From: DATBLE01 sp963791425
GTDB taxonomy: Bacteria; Actinomycetota; Thermoleophilia; Gaiellales; Gaiellaceae
Direction: 5' to 3'
DNA: 64,000 nt
NCBI GenBank assembly: GCA_963791425.1
Contig: CAWBSE010000003.1
Span: forward strand, 372,001-436,000
A model generated the notes under the pieces. That model saw nothing but the letters and a program-made list of their open reading frames with translations. It searched no databases and had not been told where the DNA came from. Below are positions 43,554-51,902 of the stretch, in pieces (within the stretch, counting starts at the first letter, position 1; each line of letters starts with the position of its first letter). Position numbers and translations under genes: made by a program.

Positions 43554-45643
43554 GGCCGGTACTGGAACCGCGTGAAGTGCGCGCCGAGCACGCGCGGGTC
43601 GGGATTCTGGCCTTTCGTGACGATGTTCGGCACCGCCGTCGGCGAGACCGTGAACGTGACCGAGCACGCCTCGCCCTTGCGCGCGAGCGGCACCCTCAGC
43701 AGCCGCGTGGCCGTCGGCGCGACTCTTGTCCGGGCGACCTCGCGTCCGTTGACGAACGCGGTCACCGTGGTCGGCTTCGTGAACAGCCCGGGGTCGCTCT
43801 GGAGCGTGGCGACGACCGTGCCGCCGCGGCAGCCCAGGCGCGTGTACGTCGCCGTCCGTCCCGACCAGGTGTCCTGCGGGTACAGCCCCTCGACTCTCGA
43901 CACCTGCCGCAGCGGCCCGTCGATCTGCAGCAGGACGATGTGCTTGAGCTTGTCGCGGGCGACGACACGGCCGCCGATGTCGACCGTCTCGTCGGTGAGC
44001 ACGTATCGCGATTGGACGACCTTGCCGTCCGGGCCGCGCATCAGGCCGGTCGCGCGGTCGACCGTGAGCGGCTGCTCCGGCAGGTCGCCGGGGAGCGGCG
44101 CGCTCGTGTAGTAGAAGCGCTTCAGGCTGCGGTTGAAGAACTCGTTCTCCCACAGCGAGAACCGGTCGGTGTTGCCCGACCAGATCATCGAGACGTCGGC
44201 ATTGCGGCCGACGGCACGGTCGATCCAGTCCGGGTGCGAGACGGTGATCCCCTGGAACTGGTTGAGGATCGAGAACTGCCGGTACTTGGCCTCGATCGGC
44301 TTCTGGGAGATCCCGAAGTAGACGAAGACGAGCAGCGGAACGGCGAGCGCGTACCGCACCGGGACGAAGAGGAAGAGCAGGCACGCGCCGACCGACGCGA
44401 CGAGCACGACCCAGTGCACGTTCGGGATTCCGCCGAACGACGGCGCGATCGACCAGAGCGGCAGTAGCGCGGTCGTGTCGGACACGGCCGGCAGGCCGAT
44501 CAGCTTCACGTACGGCAGCGCGGTGACGAGCGCGACCGCCGCGACGGCGGCCGGCCACGCGATCTCGCGCGGCCGCGGGCACGACCGCTCGACCCAGAGC
44601 ATCAGCGCGGTCAGGAACAGCGGCGCGACGTAGAACATGTTCCGCTCCTCGACGCGCAGCGACTGCTCGGACGCGAAGGCGGCGACCTCGAGCACGACCC
44701 AGAACGAGAGTGTGAGCGTGGCGGCGAGGAACGCCCGCTCGTTGCGCGGACGGCCGCGCATCGTCCCGGTCAGGACGACGAGCGCGACGAACGGCACGAC
44801 GCCGAGCGACAGGATCAGTTCCTCCCAGTGGTAGACCCACCAGTGGAAGACGCCGCCCGCCGTGTACCCGGCGTGGCCGGCGACCTCGTACGCGCCGAAG
44901 ACGCCGAAGATCGACGAGCCGCGCGCGGCCTGGACGAGGACGAGGAGCAGCACCGCCGAGGCGCCGCCGATGAAGAACCAGCGGAACTCGCGCAGTGCGC
45001 GGCGGCCGGAGACGAGGAACGGCGCGGTCGCCATCGCCGGGAGAAAGGCGACCGCCTGCGCGCGGGTCACGTAGGCGAGCAGGAAGGCGCCGAAGAGCAG
45101 GAGCGTCCGCGTCAGGTCGGGCCGCTCGAGCCAGACGACCATCGCCAGCGCGGCGAGCAGGAATGCCGGGTAGAAGACGTTTTCGGTCATCAGCATCCCC
45201 GAGAAGAGCAGCGTCGGCACCGACATCGCGAGCACCGCGGCGGCGAACGCGTACGGCCGCGAGCAGACCCTGAGCGCGAGCAGATACGCCGGGATCGCTG
45301 CGAGCGAGACGACGACCGAGTTGATCGCCTTCGCCGCGGCGTACGCCTGCGGGACGGCGTGGAAGAGCGCCCACGCGGGGCTGAGCAGCGCCGGGTAGAC
45401 GAATCCGTACGCCCCGGTCGACGCGCCGCGCAGCAGGAAGTGCCCGGTGCCGGCGAAGCTCTTCGCCAGCTCCGAGTAGATGAGCTCGTCGACCATGATC
45501 CACGGCGCGACGATCCGCCGCGCGAGGGCGTACCGGACGCACGCGGAGAGGACGACGAGCAGACCCACCCAGACCCACATCGGCACCGTGCGGGCGATGC
45601 TCGTGGCGCGGGCTCTCGGGTCGACGGGGCTACTACTCGCCAA
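43550..45643 (-). CDS. GT-C-like polytopic membrane protein (third paralogue)
   Basis: 697 residues from a TTG at 45643, which has GAGG 6 nt upstream. After a membrane helix comes APWIMVDELIYSELAKSFAG (DE at about 52-53). About ten to eleven membrane segments follow, with RVEERNMFYVAPLFL before a later helix. The C-terminal 240 residues are outside, with PDWIDRAVGRNADV and WENEFFNRSLKRFYY, then a beta-rich end. These are the same blocks as in 13237-15369 and 36069-38336. A polyprenyl-phosphate-sugar-dependent glycosyltransferase is the best guess. It lies in the middle of the coupled unit, overlapping neighbours on both sides. Confidence 0.7.
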   Translation of the reverse strand: MASSSPVDPRARATSIARTVPMWVWVGLLVVLSACVRYALARRIVAPWIMVDELIYSELAKSFAGTGHFLLRGASTGAYGFVYPALLSPAWALFHAVPQAYAAAKAINSVVVSLAAIPAYLLALRVCSRPYAFAAAVLAMSVPTLLFSGMLMTENVFYPAFLLAALAMVVWLERPDLTRTLLLFGAFLLAYVTRAQAVAFLPAMATAPFLVSGRRALREFRWFFIGGASAVLLLVLVQAARGSSIFGVFGAYEVAGHAGYTAGGVFHWWVYHWEELILSLGVVPFVALVVLTGTMRGRPRNERAFLAATLTLSFWVVLEVAAFASEQSLRVEERNMFYVAPLFLTALMLWVERSCPRPREIAWPAAVAAVALVTALPYVKLIGLPAVSDTTALLPLWSIAPSFGGIPNVHWVVLVASVGACLLFLFVPVRYALAVPLLVFVYFGISQKPIEAKYRQFSILNQFQGITVSHPDWIDRAVGRNADVSMIWSGNTDRFSLWENEFFNRSLKRFYYTSAPLPGDLPEQPLTVDRATGLMRGPDGKVVQSRYVLTDETVDIGGRVVARDKLKHIVLLQIDGPLRQVSRVEGLYPQDTWSGRTATYTRLGCRGGTVVATLQSDPGLFTKPTTVTAFVNGREVARTRVAPTATRLLRVPLARKGEACSVTFTVSPTAVPNIVTKGQNPDPRVLGAHFTRFQYRP

Positions 45644-46841
45644 GACCGACCTCGCGCAGCCGCGCAGCGAGGACGGCCGCGTCGTCGCCGTCCATGCCGA
45701 CCTCGGCGGCGGCAGAGGCGATCTCGTGCAGCACCCGGCCGTCGACGCCCGGGCCGCCGGCCATCCGCTCCAGCGCCGACGCGTACGCCTCGGCGACCAG
45801 GTCGAGCCGGTGCTCGCGCTCGACGAGCTCCCGGGCGCGCTCGCCCATCGCGGCGCGGACGGCCGGGTCGGCGAGCGCTTCGAGCGCGGCGAGCAAGGTG
45901 CTCTTCTCGCGCTCGTCGACGGGCACCTTGATCGCCGCGTCGTCGGGCAGCTCGGCGAACCAGCCCACGTCGCTGACCACCAGCGGCTTGCCGAGCGACA
46001 GCGCGCGGATCGCGCTGCCGGACGTCTCGCCCATCGTCGGCGAGCGCAGCGAGACGATCGCGTCGCAGGCGTCCATCAGCGACCAGAGCTCGTCCTCGGG
46101 GACGTAGTCGCGATGGATCACGCCCTCGGGCAGCTCCAGCCGGGCGAGTCGCACCGCGAGGGAGCCGACGAGCAGGAGGCGCGCGCCGGGCCGCCGCTCG
46201 CGCAGCGCGGCGAACGCCGATACGAGCTCGGCGATGCGCTTGGTCTCGTTCAGGTGGCCGAAGCAGCCGAACAGCGGGTCGCCGTCGACCGCGGCGGGAA
46301 CGAGCTCCGGGATCGGCCAGGCGGGGTGCGGGATGCGGGCGATCGGCCCGGTGAAGCCGGTCTCGCGCGCGCGGCGTTCGACGTAGTGCGAGTGCACGAT
46401 CAGCCCGGTGGCGAGGGCGAGGATCTCCCCGGCCAGCGGGAAGTCCTCGGGGCGGGTCTCCCAGAGCGGCGGCAGCTTGTTGTCGAGCACGGCGTAGGCG
46501 AGCAGCCGCCCGACCAGCCCGTCCTCGCGTTCCATCGCCGCGAGGTAGCCGACCGAGTCGCCGCGGGCGAACGTCAGCCCGACGACCAGGTGGTGGAGCA
46601 CGAAGTCGTGGAGGACGACGACCCCGGGCCGCTTGCGCAGCGCGTCGACGATCCAGCCGTGCGCCTCGGCGTCGTTGCCGACGTGGTAGAGCGCGATGTC
46701 GGCTGCCGGGTTCCGGCGACGGCGGCCGGGTTTGGCGACGACCACGTCGATCCGCTTCTCCAGCTCGGGGAGCAGCAGCGCCGAGTAGTCGGCGATCCCC
46801 GAGCGCGATGGCGGCATCGGCGAGTAGTAGGCGACCTTCAT
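45633..46841 (-). CDS. Family 4 glycosyltransferase, tandem duplicate A
   Basis: 402 residues from the ATG at 46841. It starts MKVAYYSPMPPSRSGIADYS and has VVVLHDFVLHHLVVGLTFARGD, LFGCFGHLNETKRIAELV, RLLLVGS, VIHRDYVPEDELWSLMDACDAIVSLRSPTMGETSG and ALSLGKPLVVSDVG. The order is GT-B, family 4. The next gene, 46838-47923, matches along its entire length, so a tandem duplication occurred. A 40-residue C-terminal extension with VEREHRLDLVAEAYA and a helical tail is specific to this copy. Overlaps both neighbours (11 nt and ATGA). Confidence 0.85.
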   Translation of the reverse strand: MKVAYYSPMPPSRSGIADYSALLLPELEKRIDVVVAKPGRRRRNPAADIALYHVGNDAEAHGWIVDALRKRPGVVVLHDFVLHHLVVGLTFARGDSVGYLAAMEREDGLVGRLLAYAVLDNKLPPLWETRPEDFPLAGEILALATGLIVHSHYVERRARETGFTGPIARIPHPAWPIPELVPAAVDGDPLFGCFGHLNETKRIAELVSAFAALRERRPGARLLLVGSLAVRLARLELPEGVIHRDYVPEDELWSLMDACDAIVSLRSPTMGETSGSAIRALSLGKPLVVSDVGWFAELPDDAAIKVPVDEREKSTLLAALEALADPAVRAAMGERARELVEREHRLDLVAEAYASALERMAGGPGVDGRVLHEIASAAAEVGMDGDDAAVLAARLREVGLGE

Positions 46842-47923
46842 GCCGCCACCGCCGGAACCGCGATCTCGTGGAGCGCTGCGGCGTAGAGGTCGGCGGTGTC
46901 GTCGAGCCGGTGCTCGTCCCGCGCGACGCGCAGCGCCGCCTCCGCCATCGCGGGGTCGGATGCGGCGCGCTCCATCGCTGCGACCAGCGCGGCGGGCTCG
47001 CCGTCTCCGACCGGCACCTTCACGACGGCCTCGTCGGGCAGCTCCCGGAACGCGCCGACGTCGCTGACAACGAGCGGCTTGCCGAGCGAGAGGGCACGCA
47101 CCGCGGCCGCCGAGGTCTCGCCCATCGTCGGCCAGCGGAGCGAGACGACCGCGTCGCACGCGGCGAGCAGCCGCCAGAGCTCGTCCTCGGGGACGTAGTC
47201 ACGGCGGATCACGGTGTCGGGCAGGTCGATCTGCCGCAGGCGGGACGACCAGGAGCCGACCAGGAGCAGCCGCGCGTCAGGCCCGAACTGGGCGAAGGCC
47301 TCGAGCAGTTGCGGGATGCGCTTGCTCTCGTTGATGTGGCCGAAGCAGCCGAACAGCGGGAGGCCGTCGATGCGCGCCGGCTCGATCGGCGGCACGGGCC
47401 AGGCGGGCATCGGTACCTGCCAGATCGGGCCGGAATAGCCGGCGTCCCGCACTCTGGCCTCGACGTAGCGCGAGTGGACGATCAGGCCGGTGGCGAGGTC
47501 GAGCACCTCGCGGGCGAGCGGGAACTCGGTCGCCCGCGTCTCCCACAGCGGCTTGATCCGCCCCTGCTGCACGGCGTGGCCGAGCTGCCGGCCGACGAGC
47601 CCGGCCTCGCGTTCCAGCGCGGCGCAGTAGCCCTCGACGTCGCCGCGGGCGAGCGTGATCCCGGAGACCAGGTGGTGGAGCACGAACTCGTGCAGGACGA
47701 CCACACCCGGCCGCCGGCGGAGCGCCTCGACGATCCAGCCGTGCTCGTTCGGATCGTTGCCGACGTGGTAGAGCGCGACGTCGGCTTTGGGTGCGCGGCG
47801 GAGGCGGCCGGGGCGCGCGACGACGACATCCATGCGTTTCTTCAGCGCGGGCAGGAGCAGCGCCGAGTAGTCGGCGATTCCGGAGCGCGACGGCGGCAGC
47901 GGCGAGTAGAAGGCGACTCTCAC
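46838..47923 (-). CDS. Family 4 glycosyltransferase, tandem duplicate B
   Basis: 361 residues from the GTG at 47923, beginning MRVAFYSPLPPSRSGIADYS. The matching blocks are VVVLHEFVLHHLVSGITLARGD, LFGCFGHINESKRIPQLLEAF, VIRRDYVPEDELWRLLAACDAVVSLRWPTMGETSA and ALSLGKPLVVSDVGAF. It differs from its neighbour at many positions but shares nearly all motifs, so the two have had time to diverge, perhaps in donor or acceptor. It lacks the C-terminal extension. GTGA overlap with the upstream GT4, ATGA with the downstream copy. Confidence 0.85.
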   Translation of the reverse strand: MRVAFYSPLPPSRSGIADYSALLLPALKKRMDVVVARPGRLRRAPKADVALYHVGNDPNEHGWIVEALRRRPGVVVLHEFVLHHLVSGITLARGDVEGYCAALEREAGLVGRQLGHAVQQGRIKPLWETRATEFPLAREVLDLATGLIVHSRYVEARVRDAGYSGPIWQVPMPAWPVPPIEPARIDGLPLFGCFGHINESKRIPQLLEAFAQFGPDARLLLVGSWSSRLRQIDLPDTVIRRDYVPEDELWRLLAACDAVVSLRWPTMGETSAAAVRALSLGKPLVVSDVGAFRELPDEAVVKVPVGDGEPAALVAAMERAASDPAMAEAALRVARDEHRLDDTADLYAAALHEIAVPAVAA

Positions 47924-48921
47924 GCCAGCAGCCTGTCGATCGTGGTGTCCCAGTTGACGCGCTGGGCGATCTCCTTGCCGGCGCGACCCCATGCAGCCGC
48001 GTCGGTCGCGTTGAGCCGCGCGAACGCCGCGGCGACCGATTCGACGCGCGGCTCGGCGACGATCCCGGTCTTTCCGTCGGCCACGACCTCGAGCGGGCCG
48101 CCGGCGTCGGTCGTGGTCACGACCGGCTTCTCGGCCAGGAACGCCTCGTAGGGCACCATCCCGAAGTCCTCGTCGACCGGCGCGTAGAAGACTGCGAGGC
48201 ACCGGGCGTACAGATCGGTCAGCTCCTCCTCCGACACGCGGCCCGCGAAGCGCACGTTCTCGCCTGCGAGCGCCTCGAGACGCTCGCGGTCGGGGCCGTC
48301 GCCCGCGATCACGACGGGCATGCCGGCCGTGCGCGCCGCCTCGATCAGCAGGTCGATGCGCTTCGCCCGATCGAGCCGGCCGACCGAGAGTACGAAGTCG
48401 CCGTACCCGTCGCTGCGATACGGCAGCTCCTGCGGCGGGTGCGGCATCACGTCGGCGGCGATCCCGGTCGAGCGCTGCAGCCGGTCGGCGACGTTGCGCG
48501 ACGTGGCGAAGACCTTCCTCGCCTCGCCAAGCGCGATCTTGTCCAGCTCCTGTACCTTGCGGCGGATCGCGCGGTCCTCGGGCGACTCGCCGAACTGGCC
48601 GAGCGGGGTGCGGTCGAGCTCGTAGGCCTGGCGGAACTGGTGGACGAGCCAGACGACCTTGTTCGGATGGCGCACGACATACGACGGGAACTTCGTCGCG
48701 ATCACGAGGTCGATCTTCCGGCCGTCGGCCTCCTCGAGGTCGAGCAGGCGCCAGACGAACGCCTGGGTGAGCACGCGCTCGCCGGGATACCACTTGAACG
48801 GCGCGGTGACGAGGTCGGCGTCGTGCCCACGCTCCTGCAGCTCGTGGACGAGATCGTCGGTGAAGATCTCGACGCCGCCGCGCTCGAACGCGACCTGGGG
48901 GCGGCAGACGGCGATTCTCAC
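47920..48921 (-). CDS. Family 4 glycosyltransferase
   Basis: 333 residues from the GTG at 48921. MRIAVCRPQVAFERGGVEIFTDDLVHELQERGHDADLV is the GT4 start; VIATKFPSYVVRHPNKVVWLVHQFRQAYE follows, then FVLSVGRLDRAKRIDLLIEAA, VVIAGDGPDRERLEALA and FYAPVDEDFGMVPYEAFLAEKPVVTT with the EDFG sugar-nucleotide loop. It resembles WbaZ/mannosyl-type enzymes in the DEDFGMVPYEA block, a hint at a mannose-like donor that would suit the GDP-mannose genes in the locus. The start overlaps the WbdD-like methyltransferase stop. Confidence 0.85.
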   Translation of the reverse strand: MRIAVCRPQVAFERGGVEIFTDDLVHELQERGHDADLVTAPFKWYPGERVLTQAFVWRLLDLEEADGRKIDLVIATKFPSYVVRHPNKVVWLVHQFRQAYELDRTPLGQFGESPEDRAIRRKVQELDKIALGEARKVFATSRNVADRLQRSTGIAADVMPHPPQELPYRSDGYGDFVLSVGRLDRAKRIDLLIEAARTAGMPVVIAGDGPDRERLEALAGENVRFAGRVSEEELTDLYARCLAVFYAPVDEDFGMVPYEAFLAEKPVVTTTDAGGPLEVVADGKTGIVAEPRVESVAAAFARLNATDAAAWGRAGKEIAQRVNWDTTIDRLLA

Positions 48922-50015
48922 GTTCTGGCGACGATCGCGTAGTCGAGCGGCGCGAAGAGAATCTCGCGGATCCGTTCGTCGACGTCGTCTGCGTGGCGCG
49001 GAGCGTTCAGGTAGCGGGTCTCGACTTCGCGGAAGCCGGCCTGCTTCGCGAGCAGAGCGAGCGTCTCGGGGACGAGCGGCTGGGCGTGCGTGAGGTCGGC
49101 GAAGTACGAGCGGAGGGCGAGCGGCGAGAGCGGGTTGATCGTCTCGGCGACCAACGGGCCGCCGGGGCGGAGCTTCTGAGCGGCGAGCTCGAGGAACCGG
49201 AAGAGCGTGGCCGGTGGGAGGTGCTCGACGACCTGGCCGGCGAAGATGCCGCCGAGGCTAGCGTCGGGCAGCGCCTCGAGGTGCGCGAGCGCGTCGGCCT
49301 GCTCGACGGCCAGGCCTTCGCCGCGGGCGAAGGCGACCATGTCGGCGTCGGCGTCGATGCCGCTCGCGTCGATCCCGGCGTCCCGCAGCAACCCGAGCAG
49401 CTCGCCGCGGCCGCAGCCGACGTCGAGCACCGGGGCGACGTCACGGAAGTCGTCGACGTACGGGCGCTGCCGCTCGCGGATGTCGGCGGTCGAGCCGCGC
49501 ATCTTCGACTCGAACGCGAAGTAGTCGGGCACGGCTGCTGCCGCAGGCTGGGCGGCGACGGTCGCGGGGCCTGCGCCGGCGCCGCGGCGCTCGACGCGGG
49601 TGAGCCGCTCCTCGAGCTCACCGAGGGTGCGGGCCGCCTCCTCGCGGGAGCGCTCGCCCCTGTCGACCTCCTCGAGGATCCCGTCGAGCATCTTCAGCAC
49701 GACGTCGTTGAACATCCGCTGCTCGTGGGCGAGCGGCTCGACGTACCAGCGCAGGAACGGCCGCAGGATCCGCTTCAACGGGTACGCGATCCAACCCTTC
49801 GGGCCGGGCCGGCGCTCGAGCGGCCGGTCGGCGGAGACGGCCCACAGCCGCTCCGCGCGGTGCCGGGCGGCGAGCAGCTGGCCGCGCCCGTCCGTCGACC
49901 CGTTGGCGCCCCCGGCGATCTCGAGGCGCAACCGTTCGACGAGCGCGTTGACGTCCACCTCTGAGGCGGCAGAAACCCCTGCAGAGGCAGGGGACGTCGA
50001 CTCGGTCCCGGGCAT
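48918..50015 (-). CDS. WbdD-like SAM methyltransferase with helical N-terminus
   Basis: 365 residues, first gene of the ten-gene unit. Residues 85-150 are helical and heptad-like (NDVVLKMLDGILEEVDRG, RTLGELEERLTRVERR). The methyltransferase follows: YFAFESKMRGSTADIRERQRPYVDDF, VLDVGCGRGELLGLLRDAGIDASGIDADADMV, GQVVEHLPPATLFRFLELAAQKLRPGGPLVAETINPLS. The YFAFE-RGS-IRERQ leader is typical of O-antigen methyltransferases of the WbdD/WbbD neighbourhood, which can cap a chain. With a Wzt carrying a C-terminal domain elsewhere in the locus, a role in chain-end methylation is inferred. Its promoter should lie in 50016-50092. Confidence 0.8.
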   Translation of the reverse strand: MPGTESTSPASAGVSAASEVDVNALVERLRLEIAGGANGSTDGRGQLLAARHRAERLWAVSADRPLERRPGPKGWIAYPLKRILRPFLRWYVEPLAHEQRMFNDVVLKMLDGILEEVDRGERSREEAARTLGELEERLTRVERRGAGAGPATVAAQPAAAAVPDYFAFESKMRGSTADIRERQRPYVDDFRDVAPVLDVGCGRGELLGLLRDAGIDASGIDADADMVAFARGEGLAVEQADALAHLEALPDASLGGIFAGQVVEHLPPATLFRFLELAAQKLRPGGPLVAETINPLSPLALRSYFADLTHAQPLVPETLALLAKQAGFREVETRYLNAPRHADDVDERIREILFAPLDYAIVART

Positions 50016-50092
50016 CCGTTCATTGTAAGAGGGGGCGGTTACGGCTCTGTAAGGCCCCGGCGCCGAGGTCCGGTGCTGCTTGACTTCGCCGG
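50016..50092. promoter_or_regulatory. Divergent promoter interval of the glycosyltransferase unit
   Basis: This 77-nt gap separates the start of the ten-gene minus-strand unit from a rightward GT4 gene. It holds two TGTAAG hexamers (in ATTGTAAGAGG and CTCTGTAAGG) with AAGAG / CTCT around a GGGGGCGG core. It is the only space for promoters of both transcripts; sites were not identified with certainty. Confidence 0.4.
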
Positions 50093-51166
50093 GTGGTCGG
50101 AATCTCGATGCTGACGCTCGTTCCCGGCGTCGTCGGGGGCTCGGAAACCTACGCGCGGGAGCTGTGCAAGGCGCTCGGACGCGTCGGGCGGCTCGAGTAC
50201 CACGCGTTCGTGCCGACGATCGCGAAGGACGCCGGCGGTGAGCTGCCGACTACGGTCGTCGACGAGTACCGGGCATCGCGGTCGATGCCCGGGCGGATGG
50301 CGGCGATGTCGCTTGCGGCGGCCGCGCCCGGCCGGCTCCGCCGCGCATTGCGCACGACTGAGCTCGACGCGATCCACTTCCCGCTCAGCGTGATGTTGCC
50401 TCCGGTGGACACGCCGCCTGCGGTGACGAGCGTGCTCGACGTCCAGCACGAGGTCTTCCCCGAGTTCTTCTCGCGCGCCGAGCTGGCCTACCGCCGGCGT
50501 GTCTACGGCTGGACGGTGCGCCGGAGCCGGATGGTCATCACCCTGAGCGAGCACGCCCGCGAGGCGCTGATCGAGCGCCTCCACCTCGACCCCGCGAGCG
50601 TCCGTGCAATCCACCTCGCCGTCGACCACGAGCGGTTCCGCCCGGACGGCCGCCCGCGCGAGCCGTTCCTGCTCTACCCCGCGAACGCGTGGAAGCACAA
50701 GAACCACCAGCGGCTGTTCGAGGCGTTCGCCGCGGTCCGCCGCGAACGGCCGGAGCTGCGCCTCGTCCTCACCGGCGCCGGGCACGAGGGCCTGGCCCTG
50801 CCGGACGGCGTGAGCTCACGCGGCCACGTGAGCCTCGACGACCTCGTCGTCCTCTACCGCACGGCTACCGCCCTCGTCTACCCGAGCCTGTACGAGGGCT
50901 TCGGGATCCCGTGCGTCGAGGCGATGGCCTGCGGCTGCCCCGTCGCCGCCTCCAACGTCGCATCGATCCCGGAGGTCTGCGGTGACGCCGCCGTCTACTT
51001 CGACCCGCTCGACCCGGAGTCGATCGCCGACGGAATCCGCACCGTCCTCGACCACCCGCCCCCGGGCGGGATCGAGCGCGCCGCACGCTTCACCTGGGAC
51101 GAGTGCGCCCGCCGGCACGACGAGGTGTACGCGCAGCTCAGCGCAGGTGCGGCTTCAGCAGGCTGA
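50093..51166 (+). CDS. Family 4 glycosyltransferase
   Basis: 357 residues, GTG start at 50093 just before the conserved GISMLTLVPGVVGGSETYARELCKAL. VTSVLDVQHEVFPEFFSRAE, VITLSEHAREALIERLHLDP, LLYPANAWKHKNHQRLFEAF, LVLTGAGHEG and VYPSLYEGFGIPCVEAMACGCPVAAS follow, a full GT-B family 4 enzyme. It is divergent from the ten-gene unit and converges on a metallopeptidase gene with 29 nt of overlap. Donor and acceptor unknown; the short linker motifs resemble mannosyl- and rhamnosyl-transferases. Confidence 0.87.
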   Translation: MVGISMLTLVPGVVGGSETYARELCKALGRVGRLEYHAFVPTIAKDAGGELPTTVVDEYRASRSMPGRMAAMSLAAAAPGRLRRALRTTELDAIHFPLSVMLPPVDTPPAVTSVLDVQHEVFPEFFSRAELAYRRRVYGWTVRRSRMVITLSEHAREALIERLHLDPASVRAIHLAVDHERFRPDGRPREPFLLYPANAWKHKNHQRLFEAFAAVRRERPELRLVLTGAGHEGLALPDGVSSRGHVSLDDLVVLYRTATALVYPSLYEGFGIPCVEAMACGCPVAASNVASIPEVCGDAAVYFDPLDPESIADGIRTVLDHPPPGGIERAARFTWDECARRHDEVYAQLSAGAASAG

Positions 51167-51902
51167 ACCACGCCTTCTTCAGCTTGCGGTACTCGTCCGC
51201 GCAGCGAACGCGCCGTGACACCGGCAGCACCTGCCCGACCGACGCCCACTTCACCGCGTCGCTGCCGTACACCCAGCAGGCGATCGAATAGGCCCGCTGC
51301 TTGCTGAACGAGTGCTCGTCGGCGAACTGGACGTCGCTGATCTTCCCCGCGTTCGCCAGGTAGAAGAAGAAGTCGGCACCGGCCAGAGCGAAGTCGCCGC
51401 GCTTGACGATCTCCGTCATGAAGATCGTCGAGAACGCGTCGACCGCGTCCTCCTCGCGCCCGAGCACCGGCAGATCCCACTGGTCGACGAGCGCATGGCC
51501 GACCTCGTGGAAGAGGACGAAGTACTCGAGCTCGGCGAACAGGTAGCCGAGCTTGTACCCGCTGATGGTCGGATACTCCTTGTGGAAGACGTTCAGCGCG
51601 AGCGCCGAGAACGGGTGGTTGAGGACGATCGTCCGGCGCTGCGGGCTGTAGTACGGCCCGGCCTCCCCGCCCTGGACGCTGATCGTGATGTCGTGCGGCA
51701 GCTTCATGTGCTGGCTCAGCTCGCCGAAGACGAGCGGCATCTTGGCCGACTTGAGCAGCGAGACGAGGATCTTCTCGTCGTTGTTGTGCGGCGGCGCGAA
51801 GACGACGACGAACTTGCCGTACGTCTGCGGTGACGCGGTCGATGCGGCGGCGCCTGCCCCCAGCGCCACGACCGCCACGAGGACGACGAGGAGTCTCTTC
51901 AC
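51138..51902 (-). CDS. Secreted DUF4344 putative metallopeptidase
   Basis: 254 residues from the GTG at 51902. An N-terminal signal peptide, MKRLLVVLVAVVALGAGAAAS, is followed by a zincin-like core with LFHEVGHALVDQWDLP; His132, Glu133 and His136 form the HExxH motif, and GREEDAVDAFSTIFM likely supplies the third ligand. This pattern belongs to the DUF4344 family. Later cysteines in IACWVYG and VRCADEYRKLKKAWF may pair. Its start overlaps the gmd stop (GTGA), so a secreted peptidase is translated with a sugar-nucleotide enzyme. The target is unknown; processing of an envelope protein is inference. Confidence 0.8.
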   Translation of the reverse strand: MKRLLVVLVAVVALGAGAAASTASPQTYGKFVVVFAPPHNNDEKILVSLLKSAKMPLVFGELSQHMKLPHDITISVQGGEAGPYYSPQRRTIVLNHPFSALALNVFHKEYPTISGYKLGYLFAELEYFVLFHEVGHALVDQWDLPVLGREEDAVDAFSTIFMTEIVKRGDFALAGADFFFYLANAGKISDVQFADEHSFSKQRAYSIACWVYGSDAVKWASVGQVLPVSRRVRCADEYRKLKKAWFSLLKPHLR

